A stretch of DNA of 64,000 nt, from the NCBI GenBank assembly GCA_958295765.1, contig CATQHB010000002.1, positions 334,424-398,423 of the forward strand. Direction: 5' to 3'. How positions within the stretch are numbered: the first letter of the stretch is position 1; each line of letters begins with the position of its first letter. The position numbers were made by a program, and so were the translations under genes. The DNA is from an uncultured Dehalococcoidia bacterium (GTDB lineage: Bacteria > Chloroflexota > Dehalococcoidia > Lucifugimonadales > UBA3495). Positions 8,485 through 16,289 of the stretch are shown here, piece after piece. The notes below the pieces were generated by a model that ran no database searches, was not told where the DNA came from, and saw only the letters and a program-made list of their open reading frames with translations.

Positions 8485-8581
8485 CCGTCATTCCGGCGAA
8501 AGCCGGAACCCGGAACCCCCGGTAGCCGGCCCGCGCTTTTCCGGGGGATTTCCTGGGTTCCGGCTTGCGCTGGAATGACGG
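8485..8581 (+). repeat. Family A palindrome, copy 3
   Basis: A 97-base forward copy with arms ending in GACGG, followed by the family's GGTTGC-rich flank and its terminal GGTTAAGACAGGG. It occupies the gap between ASST copy 2 and the next + strand gene (8426-8746), together with the gene remnant listed next. Confidence 0.85.
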
Positions 8582-8636
8582 CGGTTTGGGTTGCCGACGG
8601 TTGCTTGGGTTGCTCTGGTTAAGACAGGGTTGCCCC

Positions 8637-8708
8637 GACTTTGACGGGGGATGTATGGCGGCGCTGGCGGTCCGGGGGTATGATGTTACCCGCATCAAGA
8701 CCGGCCAG
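8637..8708 (+). pseudogene. Remnant of the shared C-terminal module
   Basis: Translated from 8637 this stretch reads DFDGGCMAALAVRGYD followed by VTRIKTGQ. That matches the end of the C-terminal module of the gene at 10897-12408 (FDGKCMVAVALPEYAI, ARIVTGQ) and of the gene at 8747-10822 (FGGRCTATVALPEYAI, TRISTGQ). Only about 24 codons remain, and an in-frame TAG follows. Its left end abuts the flank of family A copy 3, so a gene carrying this module was probably lost up to that point. Confidence 0.7.
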
Positions 8709-8746
8709 GGCGGGCGCGGGCCGGCGGTTTCGGTAATATAGGGAAT

Positions 8747-10822
8747 ATGAGACACACCTTGACCAGTAACGGAAACGGTTTGCCGGGCTTGGCGCTGAAC
8801 AAGCGGCGGCGCGTGTTGTGTCCCGCAGCGTGGCTTATCGCCCTGGTCCTGCTGGGAGTTCTGGCCGCCGCCTGCGCTGCCGACCCGACGGTTACACCTA
8901 TCCCGACGGCTACGCCCGACCCGACGGCTACGCCAGCCCCGCCCGAACCGGAACCGGCGCTCACCACCCATCTTTATGCGCTGGAGAGTGAATCCGTCAG
9001 CCTGGAACGGTTCGACGGGAGCGGAGGGGCCATTGAAAGCCTGGGGGATGACCTGCTGGTAGTTACGCCCAAGGGCCGGTTTGCCCTGGTCGCCCGGGAC
9101 GGGACGGTGGAATATCTGGACGGCAGCGTTCCGATGAATTATACCGGGCTGAAAACCCATACGGATTACGAAAACCCGACTTTCCATCCCGAGCGCTTTC
9201 GCGTTGCCGACATCCTGTTGAAGGAACTGGGCGAAGGACGTTACGAGTTATTCGCAACCCATCATTACTTTACCGGCGAGTGCATCCGGTTCCGGTTGTC
9301 GTCCACGACGATTCTACGGGACGCAGCGGGAGTCACAGTTCTGCCGGATTGGAGGACGATCTTCGACGCGGAACCCTGCCTGCCGCTGCTCGATTTTGGC
9401 GGGCACCAGGCCGGCGGGAAAATGTTGACCGACGGCGCCGACCACCTGCTGGTGATAATCGGGGACCACGTAATGGACGATTGGCAGGCGCGCCCGACCT
9501 TTGACCCGGGCGTTCACCTGGGCAAACTCCTGCGTATTGCCATCGAAACCGGCGAGGTCGAGGCGCTGGCGATTGGGCTTCGCAACTCCCAGGGGCTGGC
9601 GCGGGACGGGGCCGGCAATCTATGGGCGCCGGATCACGGGCCGCAAGGCGGCGACGAGTTGAATCTGCTGGAGCGGGGCGGCAACTATGGCTGGCCCCAA
9701 GTCTCCTACGGAATTACCAATGAAAGTACGGTTCCCCCGGACATTGAGGATGGGAAGGCGGGCCGGCACGACGGCTTCCGGCGGCCGGCCTTAGCCTGGG
9801 TCCCGTCGCCGGCCGTTTCCGCTATTGCCGTCAACGACGAGCGGCGGTTTCCCCTGTGGAAAGATGACCTGCTGGTGGCTTCGCTGAAAGCTCAATCCCT
9901 CTTCCGAGTCCGCCGTCACGGGACGGACGTGCAGTATTTCGAGAGGATTGAAGTCGGCTACCGGGTCCGGGACCTGACGTTCCTGCCCGACGGACGCATC
10001 GCCCTGTTGCGGGATGGCGGGTGGGTTACCTTCCTGAGCCGTTCCCCCCGGTACTGCGATGCGGAAGCTCGGGAGCGGCGCGACATCTACGCGGTCAACT
10101 GCGAGTCGGCCTCCGCATTGCCGTGGCTGGACTTGCCCGGGGCGGGAATCTCGGGCATAGATACGGCGTCCGGCGCTCAGCTATTCGGCGCGCACTGTAG
10201 CGTTTGCCACAATCTGAACGCCGAGCGGCACGGCCTCGGCCCGCACCTCGTCGGCGTCATCGGGCGGCCAGCGGGCGAGGTCGCAGACTACCGGTTTTCG
10301 CCGGCCTTCGATTCGCTGGGCGTCGTCTGGACGCGGGACAACCTCACCCGGTTTCTCATTGACCCGGCGCAGTTCGCTCCCGGCACTACTATGGAGGCAA
10401 CTGGCGCCACCGAAGGGGAGGCCCGCGCTATCGCCGGCTACCTCGATAGTCTCAATCATCTGTCCCGGTTGGTCCGAGACCGCCAGCCGGCAATCCGCTC
10501 CGACTTTGACGTTTATCTAGTTGAGAACAAGCTCATCTACACCAAAGAAGATTGCAGCGACGCTGACGTTGCCCCCAGGTTCTTCCTCGCCTTGTACCCG
10601 GTTGACGTGAACGCCCTTCCCGACCAGCGCCGGCAACACGGCTTCGACAATCTGGATTTCGATTTCTACCGGTTCGGCGGAGTATTCGGCGGGAGATGTA
10701 CGGCGACGGTGGCCCTCCCGGAGTATGCTATTACCCGCATCAGCACCGGCCAGTATGTGCCGGTGGACGGCGGTTACAAGTCTTTATGGGAGGGGGAGTT
10801 CTCCGGGAAAGCAAGCCGGTGA
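8747..10822 (+). CDS. Lipoprotein: glucose/sorbosone dehydrogenase-type propeller, cytochrome c, shared C-terminal module
   Basis: A 691-residue exported redox protein. The signal peptide ends in a lipobox (GVLAAAC, about residue 43) and a short Pro/Thr linker follows. Residues of about 60-440 resemble the soluble aldose sugar dehydrogenase family that binds PQQ: GLRNSQGLARD, then APDHGPQGGDELNLLERGGN and YGWPQVSYG. A class I cytochrome c domain follows with CSVCH near residue 485 and a possible axial Met in APGTTM. The last 120 residues (from IRSDFDVYLVENKLIYTKE) form a module also found in the convergent neighbour. The likely role is oxidation of a sugar or alcohol outside the membrane with electrons passed to the fused haem. 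The substrate is unknown, and cofactor binding is inferred from the family. Confidence 0.85.
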   Translation: MRHTLTSNGNGLPGLALNKRRRVLCPAAWLIALVLLGVLAAACAADPTVTPIPTATPDPTATPAPPEPEPALTTHLYALESESVSLERFDGSGGAIESLGDDLLVVTPKGRFALVARDGTVEYLDGSVPMNYTGLKTHTDYENPTFHPERFRVADILLKELGEGRYELFATHHYFTGECIRFRLSSTTILRDAAGVTVLPDWRTIFDAEPCLPLLDFGGHQAGGKMLTDGADHLLVIIGDHVMDDWQARPTFDPGVHLGKLLRIAIETGEVEALAIGLRNSQGLARDGAGNLWAPDHGPQGGDELNLLERGGNYGWPQVSYGITNESTVPPDIEDGKAGRHDGFRRPALAWVPSPAVSAIAVNDERRFPLWKDDLLVASLKAQSLFRVRRHGTDVQYFERIEVGYRVRDLTFLPDGRIALLRDGGWVTFLSRSPRYCDAEARERRDIYAVNCESASALPWLDLPGAGISGIDTASGAQLFGAHCSVCHNLNAERHGLGPHLVGVIGRPAGEVADYRFSPAFDSLGVVWTRDNLTRFLIDPAQFAPGTTMEATGATEGEARAIAGYLDSLNHLSRLVRDRQPAIRSDFDVYLVENKLIYTKEDCSDADVAPRFFLALYPVDVNALPDQRRQHGFDNLDFDFYRFGGVFGGRCTATVALPEYAITRISTGQYVPVDGGYKSLWEGEFSGKASR

Positions 10823-10900
10823 ACCTTCCCGTGCTATTCCGGCCGGCGGGCTGTTCCGGAGCAATGCGCCGGAGGCGAAAAGGGACGGGGAAAGGTTCAC
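10819..10900. repeat. Inverted repeat between convergent genes
   Basis: GTGAACCTTCCCGT (10819-10832) pairs with ACGGGGAAAGGTTCAC (10885-10900) apart from two inserted bases. Each arm holds the stop codon of one gene, so the symmetry partly reflects the two homologous 3' ends facing each other. It may also end transcription in both directions, though no T-run is present. Confidence 0.55.
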
Positions 10901-12408
10901 TCGCTTTCTTTCCAGGGGAATTCCACCTTCCAGAGGTTGTTGTAACCGCCCCCCGCACTCACGTACTGGCCGGTAACGATGCGGGCAATAGCGTACTCCG
11001 GGAGGGCCACCGCCACCATACATTTCCCGTCAAATATCCCGCCGCGTATCTCGCCGCGCCAGTCAAAAAAGCTGAAGTCCCGGTTGTCAAACCCGGATTG
11101 CGGGCGCGGGGCCGGCAGGTCGTCCACCTCAACCGGGTACAGGTGGAGAAAGAACGTCGCCTCGGTGTCGGCGCGGGCGCACGGCTCCCGGACATACACC
11201 AACCGGTTATCGCTGAGATACAGGTCAAAATCGGAGCGGATCAGGGGTTCGCCGGATACCAGCGCCGCGTATTCGGCGCGGGTCTCCGCTGGGGTGAGGA
11301 CCGGTACGGTCCTGGCGCTGGTATCGGTATCCGCTGCGGTGGCGGCAGTTCCGGGCGTGGCGTTGAAATACTGAAAAACGATCAACCCGATACCGGCGGC
11401 GATTAGCAGAGAGCCGGTCAGCAGCCAGAGGGGAACCGGCCGGCCCGACAGTTTCCAGCCGCGGCAGGGCGCCGGCGCGCTTGCCGCTGCCCGTCGCTGC
11501 GCCAGCGCCAGCTCCAGGGAGTAGAAAAGACAGCCGACGCCGAACAGATACTCCCGCGCCTCATACAGGCGGCCCAGGTCGACGTTGCCGTTCACGTTAT
11601 GATAGTTCACGTAGGAGAGGGCCAGAACCAGCGCCAGGGTTGCCGTGGCGGCAACGGCCAATGCGACTTGCCGGGAAATCAGGGCGAAGGTGAGCAAGAG
11701 CAGCAGCAGCGCCTTCTCCTCAATCACAATCAACCCGAAGGATTGTCGGATACCGTAGATGTATTCGCTGAAGTCCGCTCCGGTGAAGTCTTTGAGGTTC
11801 CCGCCTGAGCCAAAGGAAAGCATCAGCAGAAAGCCGAGCATCAGCAGGATTGAGGGCAACGGAATCCCGCAAAGCCGGTCTTTCCGGCAAAAGAAAGCCG
11901 CGCTGGTTGCCATACACAGCAGCAGCGTGCCATTCAGGTAGATGATGTCAAACGCGCCATTGGCGCTATTGTGGACGGTGAATTCCTGCTGCTGATTCCA
12001 GGACAGGAAGAAGTCGGGCGTCGCGAACCCGAAGATGCGCTGTCCCCAACTGACTTCCTCGCCGGCGGCAAACAGCAGCGCCACGCCGCCGAGCAGATAG
12101 ACGCCGCGCCGGAAGAGGCTCCGCTCCCGCCAGGCCGTGCCGAACAGCAGGCCGCCGGCCAGGAGCAGGCAGACTGCGGTGAGGTACTCCACCCAGGAGT
12201 CTTCCCGGGTCAGCGCCTCGAATCTCTCCGGGGCGACGGCGATGAGAACGCTGAAGAAGAGTACGTTCAGCCCCAGGCCGAGGTAAGCAAGGACGGCAAC
12301 CTTATTGTCGAAACCCGTTGCGGGGGGGTTGGTGGCAGAATTTGGGTGTTCATAGGAGGATTCCGGCGTACCTGCTCCGCGCTGTTCGCTTGTTCCCGGC
12401 TCAGACAT
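10897..12408 (-). CDS. Polytopic membrane protein with the shared C-terminal module
   Basis: I do not recognise the family by name. The 503-residue protein has about nine hydrophobic segments between residues 38 and 370. A motif of AGEEVSWGQRIFGF followed by a segment ending EFTVHN occurs in uncharacterised bacterial membrane proteins. After the last membrane segment, residues from about 385 form the soluble module IRSDFDLYLSDNRLVYVRE...CMVAVALPEYAI. This is clearly homologous to the C-terminus of the dehydrogenase-cytochrome protein encoded convergently 74 bases away. Sharing one tail between a lipoprotein and an integral protein suggests a common external ligand or partner. That is an inference. 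Confidence 0.75.
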   Translation of the reverse strand: MSEPGTSEQRGAGTPESSYEHPNSATNPPATGFDNKVAVLAYLGLGLNVLFFSVLIAVAPERFEALTREDSWVEYLTAVCLLLAGGLLFGTAWRERSLFRRGVYLLGGVALLFAAGEEVSWGQRIFGFATPDFFLSWNQQQEFTVHNSANGAFDIIYLNGTLLLCMATSAAFFCRKDRLCGIPLPSILLMLGFLLMLSFGSGGNLKDFTGADFSEYIYGIRQSFGLIVIEEKALLLLLLTFALISRQVALAVAATATLALVLALSYVNYHNVNGNVDLGRLYEAREYLFGVGCLFYSLELALAQRRAAASAPAPCRGWKLSGRPVPLWLLTGSLLIAAGIGLIVFQYFNATPGTAATAADTDTSARTVPVLTPAETRAEYAALVSGEPLIRSDFDLYLSDNRLVYVREPCARADTEATFFLHLYPVEVDDLPAPRPQSGFDNRDFSFFDWRGEIRGGIFDGKCMVAVALPEYAIARIVTGQYVSAGGGYNNLWKVEFPWKESE

Positions 12409-12566
12409 CCCGACTCCTGCCTACGGCGCGGATTGTTCTCATTATGTTGGCGATAGGGCGATTGTCAATAGCATTGGGCCGGGGCAATCGCGGCTTAACC
12501 AGGGCAACCAAGGCAACCCGTTCAACCGTACTATGGCAACCTGAGCAACCGTCGGCAACCCAAGAA

Positions 12567-12670
12567 CCGTCGTTCCGGCGAAAGCCGGAATCCAGAACCC
12601 TAACCCTATGTAAGCCGGCACGCTCTTTCCCCGGGGATTTCCTGGATTCCGGCTTTCCCCGGAACGACGG
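12567..12670 (+). repeat. Family A palindrome, copy 4
   Basis: A 104-base forward copy preceded by the family's flank of TTAACCAGGGCAACC and further GCAACC units (12495-12565). It fills most of the 380-base gap 12409-12788. Confidence 0.88.
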
Positions 12671-12728
12671 TTGCTTGGCTACCGAAGGTTCTGGATTCCA
12701 ACCGGCGCCGGAATGACGGGATATGTAA

Positions 12729-12734
12729 TATAAT
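12729..12734 (+). promoter_or_regulatory. Possible -10 box before cobC
   Basis: TATAAT lies 54 bases before the cobC start, just downstream of the repeat. No convincing -35 is present, so this is tentative. Confidence 0.4.
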
Positions 12735-12788
12735 GACCGGGATTCCATAACCCCGGAACCCCATAATCAAGGGAGTATAACGACAAGA

Positions 12789-13400
12789 ATGGGCAGAATC
12801 TACATTGTGCGACACGGCGAAACGGAGTGGAACGCCGAGGGGCGGATTCAGGGGCATACCGACGTGGGGCTGTCCAACCGGGGCCGGGCGCAGGCCCGGG
12901 CCGTGGCCCGGCGGCTGTCCGACGTGCCTTTTGACGTGGCCTACTCCAGCGATTTGAGCCGCACCCGGGACACGGCCCGGCTCATCCTCGGCGAGCGGGA
13001 GCGGCCCCTGCACGCCGTCCCCGAACTGCGGGAGTATCATAAGGGGGTGTTTGAGGGGCTGACGGTGCCGGAGTACCGCCAGCGCTACCCGGAGCTGTAC
13101 CGTGCCTCTCTGGTCAACGACCCGGACTTTGCCCCGCCGGGGGGTGAAACCATCCGCGAGTGCGCCGCCCGGCTGGCCGGGTTTGCCGCCGGCCTGGTCG
13201 AGCGGCACCCGGAGGACAACGTGCTGGTGGTGGGGCATGGCGGCTCCCTGCGCAGTTGCGTAACGGCCCTGCTGAACCTGCCGTTGGAAGCCAACTGGAA
13301 GTTGGTGATGCACAACTGCGCCCTGTCCCTGATTTACACCTACCCGGATAACGCCGTGCTGCACCTGTATAACGACACTTCCCACCTGAATGGGGTATGA
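12789..13400 (+). CDS. cobC: Histidine phosphatase, probable alpha-ribazole phosphatase
   Basis: A 203-residue protein of the histidine phosphatase (phosphoglycerate mutase) superfamily. IYIVRHGETEWN at residues 4-15 holds the phosphorylated His of the RHG motif. LSNRGRAQA and YSSDLSRTRDTA follow, and VVGHGGSLR near residue 150 holds the second active-site His. In this setting, upstream of cobQ and cobU, the natural role is removal of the phosphate from alpha-ribazole phosphate or adenosylcobalamin phosphate. The fold alone cannot tell this from a phosphoglycerate mutase-like or other phosphatase, so the cobC name rests on context. AAGGGAG lies 13 bases before the ATG. Confidence 0.8.
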   Translation: MGRIYIVRHGETEWNAEGRIQGHTDVGLSNRGRAQARAVARRLSDVPFDVAYSSDLSRTRDTARLILGERERPLHAVPELREYHKGVFEGLTVPEYRQRYPELYRASLVNDPDFAPPGGETIRECAARLAGFAAGLVERHPEDNVLVVGHGGSLRSCVTALLNLPLEANWKLVMHNCALSLIYTYPDNAVLHLYNDTSHLNGV

Positions 13401-13492
13401 TGGGGGGAGACGTTCCGGGCAATTGCGTCTTAACCAGGGCAACGCATGAAACAGTCATTGGCAACCTGAGCAACCGTCGGTAACCCAAGCAA

Positions 13493-13590
13493 CCGTCGTT
13501 CCGGCGAAAGCCGGAATCCAGGAAATCCTACCGGAAAAGAGCGTGCCGGCTATCGAGCGTTCTGGATTCCGGCTTTCGCCGGAACGACGG
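13493..13590 (-). repeat. Family A palindrome, copy 5
   Basis: A 98-base copy in reverse orientation (interior GGAAATCCTACCGGAAAAGA). It is preceded by a GCAACC-rich flank starting TTAACCAGGGCAACG at 13430, and followed by a short family C fragment, CTGAGCCAGTCGAAGG, at 13674. These fill the 305-base gap 13401-13705. Confidence 0.88.
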
Positions 13591-13705
13591 TTTTATGACC
13601 GGAATGACGGTTTTATATGCGGCGATTGCCTTTTGGGTGAACGCAGGAACTGCATACCTACCTACCGGCTGTCCTGAGCCAGTCGAAGGCTGCCCCGCCG
13701 GGCAA

Positions 13706-15286
13706 ATGAGAGAGGAACAACCGTTGACCGAACATTCCAACAATCGGCCGGCCGGCCAGGTTTTAATGGTGCAGGGCACCGCCTCCCACGTGGGCAAGAG
13801 CGTGCTGGTGTCGGCCCTGTGCCGCATCCTGCGCCAGGACGGGTTTCGCGTCGCCCCCTTCAAGGCGCAGAATATGTCCAACAATTCCTACGTTACCAGG
13901 GACGGCGGCGAAATTGGCCGCGCCCAGGCGGTGCAGGCCGAGGCGGCCGGCGTGGAGGCCCGGGTGGAGATGAACCCGGTCCTGCTGAAACCCGAAGCCG
14001 ACCACATCGCCCAGGTGGTGCGGCTGGGCCGTCCCCTGGTTTCCGCCCAGGTGCGGGACTACTTCGCCCTGAAAGCCCAGCTTTGGGAGTCGGTGCATAC
14101 TTCCCTGGACACCCTCCGCAGCGAATATGACATCGTAGTTATTGAGGGGGCCGGCAGCCCGGCGGAGATTAACCTGAAGGCTACCGAAATCGTCAATATG
14201 CGGGTGGCCCGCTACGCCGACGCGCCGGTGCTGCTCTGCGGCGACATCGACCGGGGGGGCGTGTTCGCCGCCCTGGTCGGCACCCTGGAACTGCTGGAGC
14301 CGGCAGAACGGGCCACCATCCAGGGTTTTGTCATCAACAAGTTCCGGGGCGACGCCAGCCTGCTGACCGACGGGCTGACCATGCTGGAGCAGCGCACCGG
14401 CGTTCCGGTGCTGGGCGTGGTGCATCACTTCCGGGACATCCACATCCCGGAGGAGGACTCGGTAGCCCTGGATTTGCCGGCCCGGCCCGCCGGCCCGGCG
14501 GCGCTGGATATTGCGGTGGTGCAACTGCCCCACATCTCCAACTTCGACGACTTTGACCCCCTGGCCCGGGAACCGGGGGTAGGTCTCCGCTACGTGGCCG
14601 CCGCCGCCGACCTGGGCCAGCCCGACCTGGTTATCCTGCCCGGCAGCAAGACCACGATGCCCGACCTGATGTGGTTGGAGGGCCAGGGAATAGGCCAGGC
14701 TATCCGCGACCGCCACCGGGCGGGAACTGCCATCGTCGGCATCTGCGGCGGCTACCAGATGTTGGGAACCCGCCTCTATGACCCGGAAGGCATTGAATCG
14801 ACCCGCCCGGAAATGGACGGCCTGGGTCTGCTGCCCCTGACCACCGTGTTTGCTGGCACCAAGGAAACCCACCGGATTCAGGGAGAGGTAGCCGAGGGTT
14901 CCGGGCTGCTGGCCGGGGCCGGCGGGCTGTCCCTCAGCGGCTATGAGATTCACATGGGCCGCACCACCGGCGAGGGGGTTGGCATCCCGTTCCGCATCAA
15001 TGACCGCTCCGACATCGCCGTTACGTCCGCCACTGCCTTTGACGGGTCGATGGACGCCGCCGGGCAGGTGTTGGGCACCTACATTCACGGCCTCTTTCAC
15101 AACGGCGGCCTGCGCCAGGCAATGCTCCGGGAACTGGCCCGGCGCAAGGGGGTTGCTCTGCCCACGCTGTCCGGTTTGAGCGATATGGACGCCGAGTTTG
15201 ACAAGCTGGCCGACTGGGTGCGTTCCAGCCTGCAAATGGACGCCATTTACCGGATGACCGGCTTGAATCGGGACTTGGGGAGTTAG
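13706..15286 (+). CDS. cobQ: Cobyric acid synthase
   Basis: CobQ (CbiP) amidates the b, d, e and g side chains of adenosylcobyrinic acid a,c-diamide using glutamine. The 526-residue protein has an N-terminal P-loop ATPase domain (VQGTASHVGKSVLVSAL, then FKAQNMSNNSYVT) and a C-terminal type-1 glutamine amidotransferase domain with the nucleophile in GICGGYQMLG near residue 348 and a terminal GTYIHGLFHN. The ATG at 13706 is given, but the TTG at 13724 has a better Shine-Dalgarno (GAGAGGA, seven bases away) and may be the true start. The open frame continues upstream into repeat sequence. cobU begins four bases after the stop. Confidence 0.95.
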   Translation: MREEQPLTEHSNNRPAGQVLMVQGTASHVGKSVLVSALCRILRQDGFRVAPFKAQNMSNNSYVTRDGGEIGRAQAVQAEAAGVEARVEMNPVLLKPEADHIAQVVRLGRPLVSAQVRDYFALKAQLWESVHTSLDTLRSEYDIVVIEGAGSPAEINLKATEIVNMRVARYADAPVLLCGDIDRGGVFAALVGTLELLEPAERATIQGFVINKFRGDASLLTDGLTMLEQRTGVPVLGVVHHFRDIHIPEEDSVALDLPARPAGPAALDIAVVQLPHISNFDDFDPLAREPGVGLRYVAAAADLGQPDLVILPGSKTTMPDLMWLEGQGIGQAIRDRHRAGTAIVGICGGYQMLGTRLYDPEGIESTRPEMDGLGLLPLTTVFAGTKETHRIQGEVAEGSGLLAGAGGLSLSGYEIHMGRTTGEGVGIPFRINDRSDIAVTSATAFDGSMDAAGQVLGTYIHGLFHNGGLRQAMLRELARRKGVALPTLSGLSDMDAEFDKLADWVRSSLQMDAIYRMTGLNRDLGS

Positions 15287-15290
15287 GCTG

Positions 15291-15872
15291 ATGCCAGACA
15301 CGGCCGGCTTGACGCTGATTTTAGGGGGCGTCCGCTCCGGCAAGAGCGCTTTTGCCGAGGGACTGGCCCGGGAGTTGAACCGGCCCACGCTCTACCTGGC
15401 GACCGGGCAGGTTACTGATGCGGAAATGGCCGAGCGCATCCGCCGCCACCGGGAGCGGCGCCCGTCTCACTGGCTTACCGTCGAGGAACCGCTGCAACCG
15501 GCAACGGCTTTGGCTGAGGCCCTGACCGTACCCAACCCGCCCGGCATCATCCTGCTGGATTCGCTGGATGTTTGGGTTGCCAACCGGCTGCTGGCCGATG
15601 AGGCTGAGGATTTTAACACGGTGGAATCCGCTGCCCTGGCCGAACTGGAGCGGTTGCTGGAGGTATGCCGTCAAGGGGCATCCGCTACCGCTACTACTTC
15701 AACTGCGACCTTTCTGGTCAGCAGCGAGGTGGGCCTGAGTCCGGTGCCGCCCAACGCCCTGGGCCGACGGTTCCAGGACTTGCTGGGAACCGTCAATCAG
15801 CAGGCCGCCGCCGCCGCCGATGCGGTGTATCTGGTGGTGGCCGGGGTGCCGGTGCCAGTCAAGCCCCGCTGA
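15291..15872 (+). CDS. cobU: Adenosylcobinamide kinase / adenosylcobinamide-phosphate guanylyltransferase
   Basis: A bifunctional enzyme that phosphorylates adenosylcobinamide and then activates it with GTP to adenosylcobinamide-GDP, the CobS substrate. The 193-residue protein has the P-loop GGVRSGKSAFAE near residue 10, then YLATGQVTDAEMAERIRRHR with the conserved region that accepts GMP, and a terminal Q-AADAVYLVVAGVP pattern (QQAAAAADAVYLVVAGVPVP). It starts four bases after the cobQ stop, so the two are translated from one message. Confidence 0.95.
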   Translation: MPDTAGLTLILGGVRSGKSAFAEGLARELNRPTLYLATGQVTDAEMAERIRRHRERRPSHWLTVEEPLQPATALAEALTVPNPPGIILLDSLDVWVANRLLADEAEDFNTVESAALAELERLLEVCRQGASATATTSTATFLVSSEVGLSPVPPNALGRRFQDLLGTVNQQAAAAADAVYLVVAGVPVPVKPR

Positions 15873-15895
15873 TATAAACCGCCCGGCAGATAAGG

Positions 15896-15901
15896 TATAA
15901 T
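15896..15901 (+). promoter_or_regulatory. -10 box before the hicB-like gene
   Basis: TATAAT (AAGG-TATAAT-ACCC) lies 30 bases upstream of the next start. The -35 is not recognisable. The same arrangement, a consensus -10 about 20-35 bases before the start, recurs before pduX and the ATP-grasp gene. Confidence 0.45.
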
Positions 15902-15931
15902 ACCCGCCAGTTGGCAAACGGGAGTTGGTTG

Positions 15932-16204
15932 ATGGAGTTCAAGTTAGTCCTGACCGACTACATCGAGCAGGCGATGGCCCAAGCCGTTTATGAGGAGTTG
16001 GGCGACGGGACTTTTGGCGGGACTATTCCCCCTTGCTGGGGAGTAATGGCCTTCGGAACGACCCGGCCGGAGTGCCAGAATGAGTTGCGTTCCGTTCTGG
16101 AGGACTGGATAGTTACCGGTCTGCGCTGGGGTCATCCCCTGCCAATAATCGCCGGAATTGACCTGAACCTGGATGCCCCCCGTGAACCGGTGGAATCCCG
16201 GTAG
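15932..16204 (+). CDS. HicB-like antitoxin-family protein without a partner
   Basis: A 90-residue protein with the HicB/UPF0150-type pattern: YIEQAMAQAVYEELGDGTFG then GTIPPCWGVMAFGTTRPECQ and a helical stretch NELRSVLEDWIVTGL. In HicAB systems this fold binds the small RNA-cleaving toxin HicA. No HicA-sized ORF lies on either side, and the usual DNA-binding extension is absent. It is therefore an orphan antitoxin or a stand-alone member of the family. The start is the ATG at 15932, with GGGAG eight bases before it, rather than the TTG at 15911 that lies within the probable leader. Confidence 0.75.
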   Translation: MEFKLVLTDYIEQAMAQAVYEELGDGTFGGTIPPCWGVMAFGTTRPECQNELRSVLEDWIVTGLRWGHPLPIIAGIDLNLDAPREPVESR

Positions 16205-16258
16205 ATGGAACCCTTTGCTTTGACCGATTAGCCTTTATTAGCTTGATGGCTTGCCGGG

Positions 16259-16264
16259 TATAAT
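16259..16264 (+). promoter_or_regulatory. -10 box before pduX
   Basis: TATAAT in GGGTATAATAACC lies 26 bases before the TTG start at 16290. This makes the more upstream TTG at 16251 unlikely, because it precedes the -10. No clear -35. Confidence 0.45.
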
Positions 16265-16289
16265 AACCTCAACTTACTCTGGTACTATC

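Noticed and set aside
8426..9187. Upstream extension of the ASST copy 2 frame
   Set aside because: It passes through a family A element and opposes the next gene; there is no homology to the first copy beyond the ATG at 8425 except repeat sequence.
15873..16289. HicA toxin partner for the HicB-like protein
   Set aside because: No ORF of 55-65 codons with the HicA pattern lies on either strand beside the gene.
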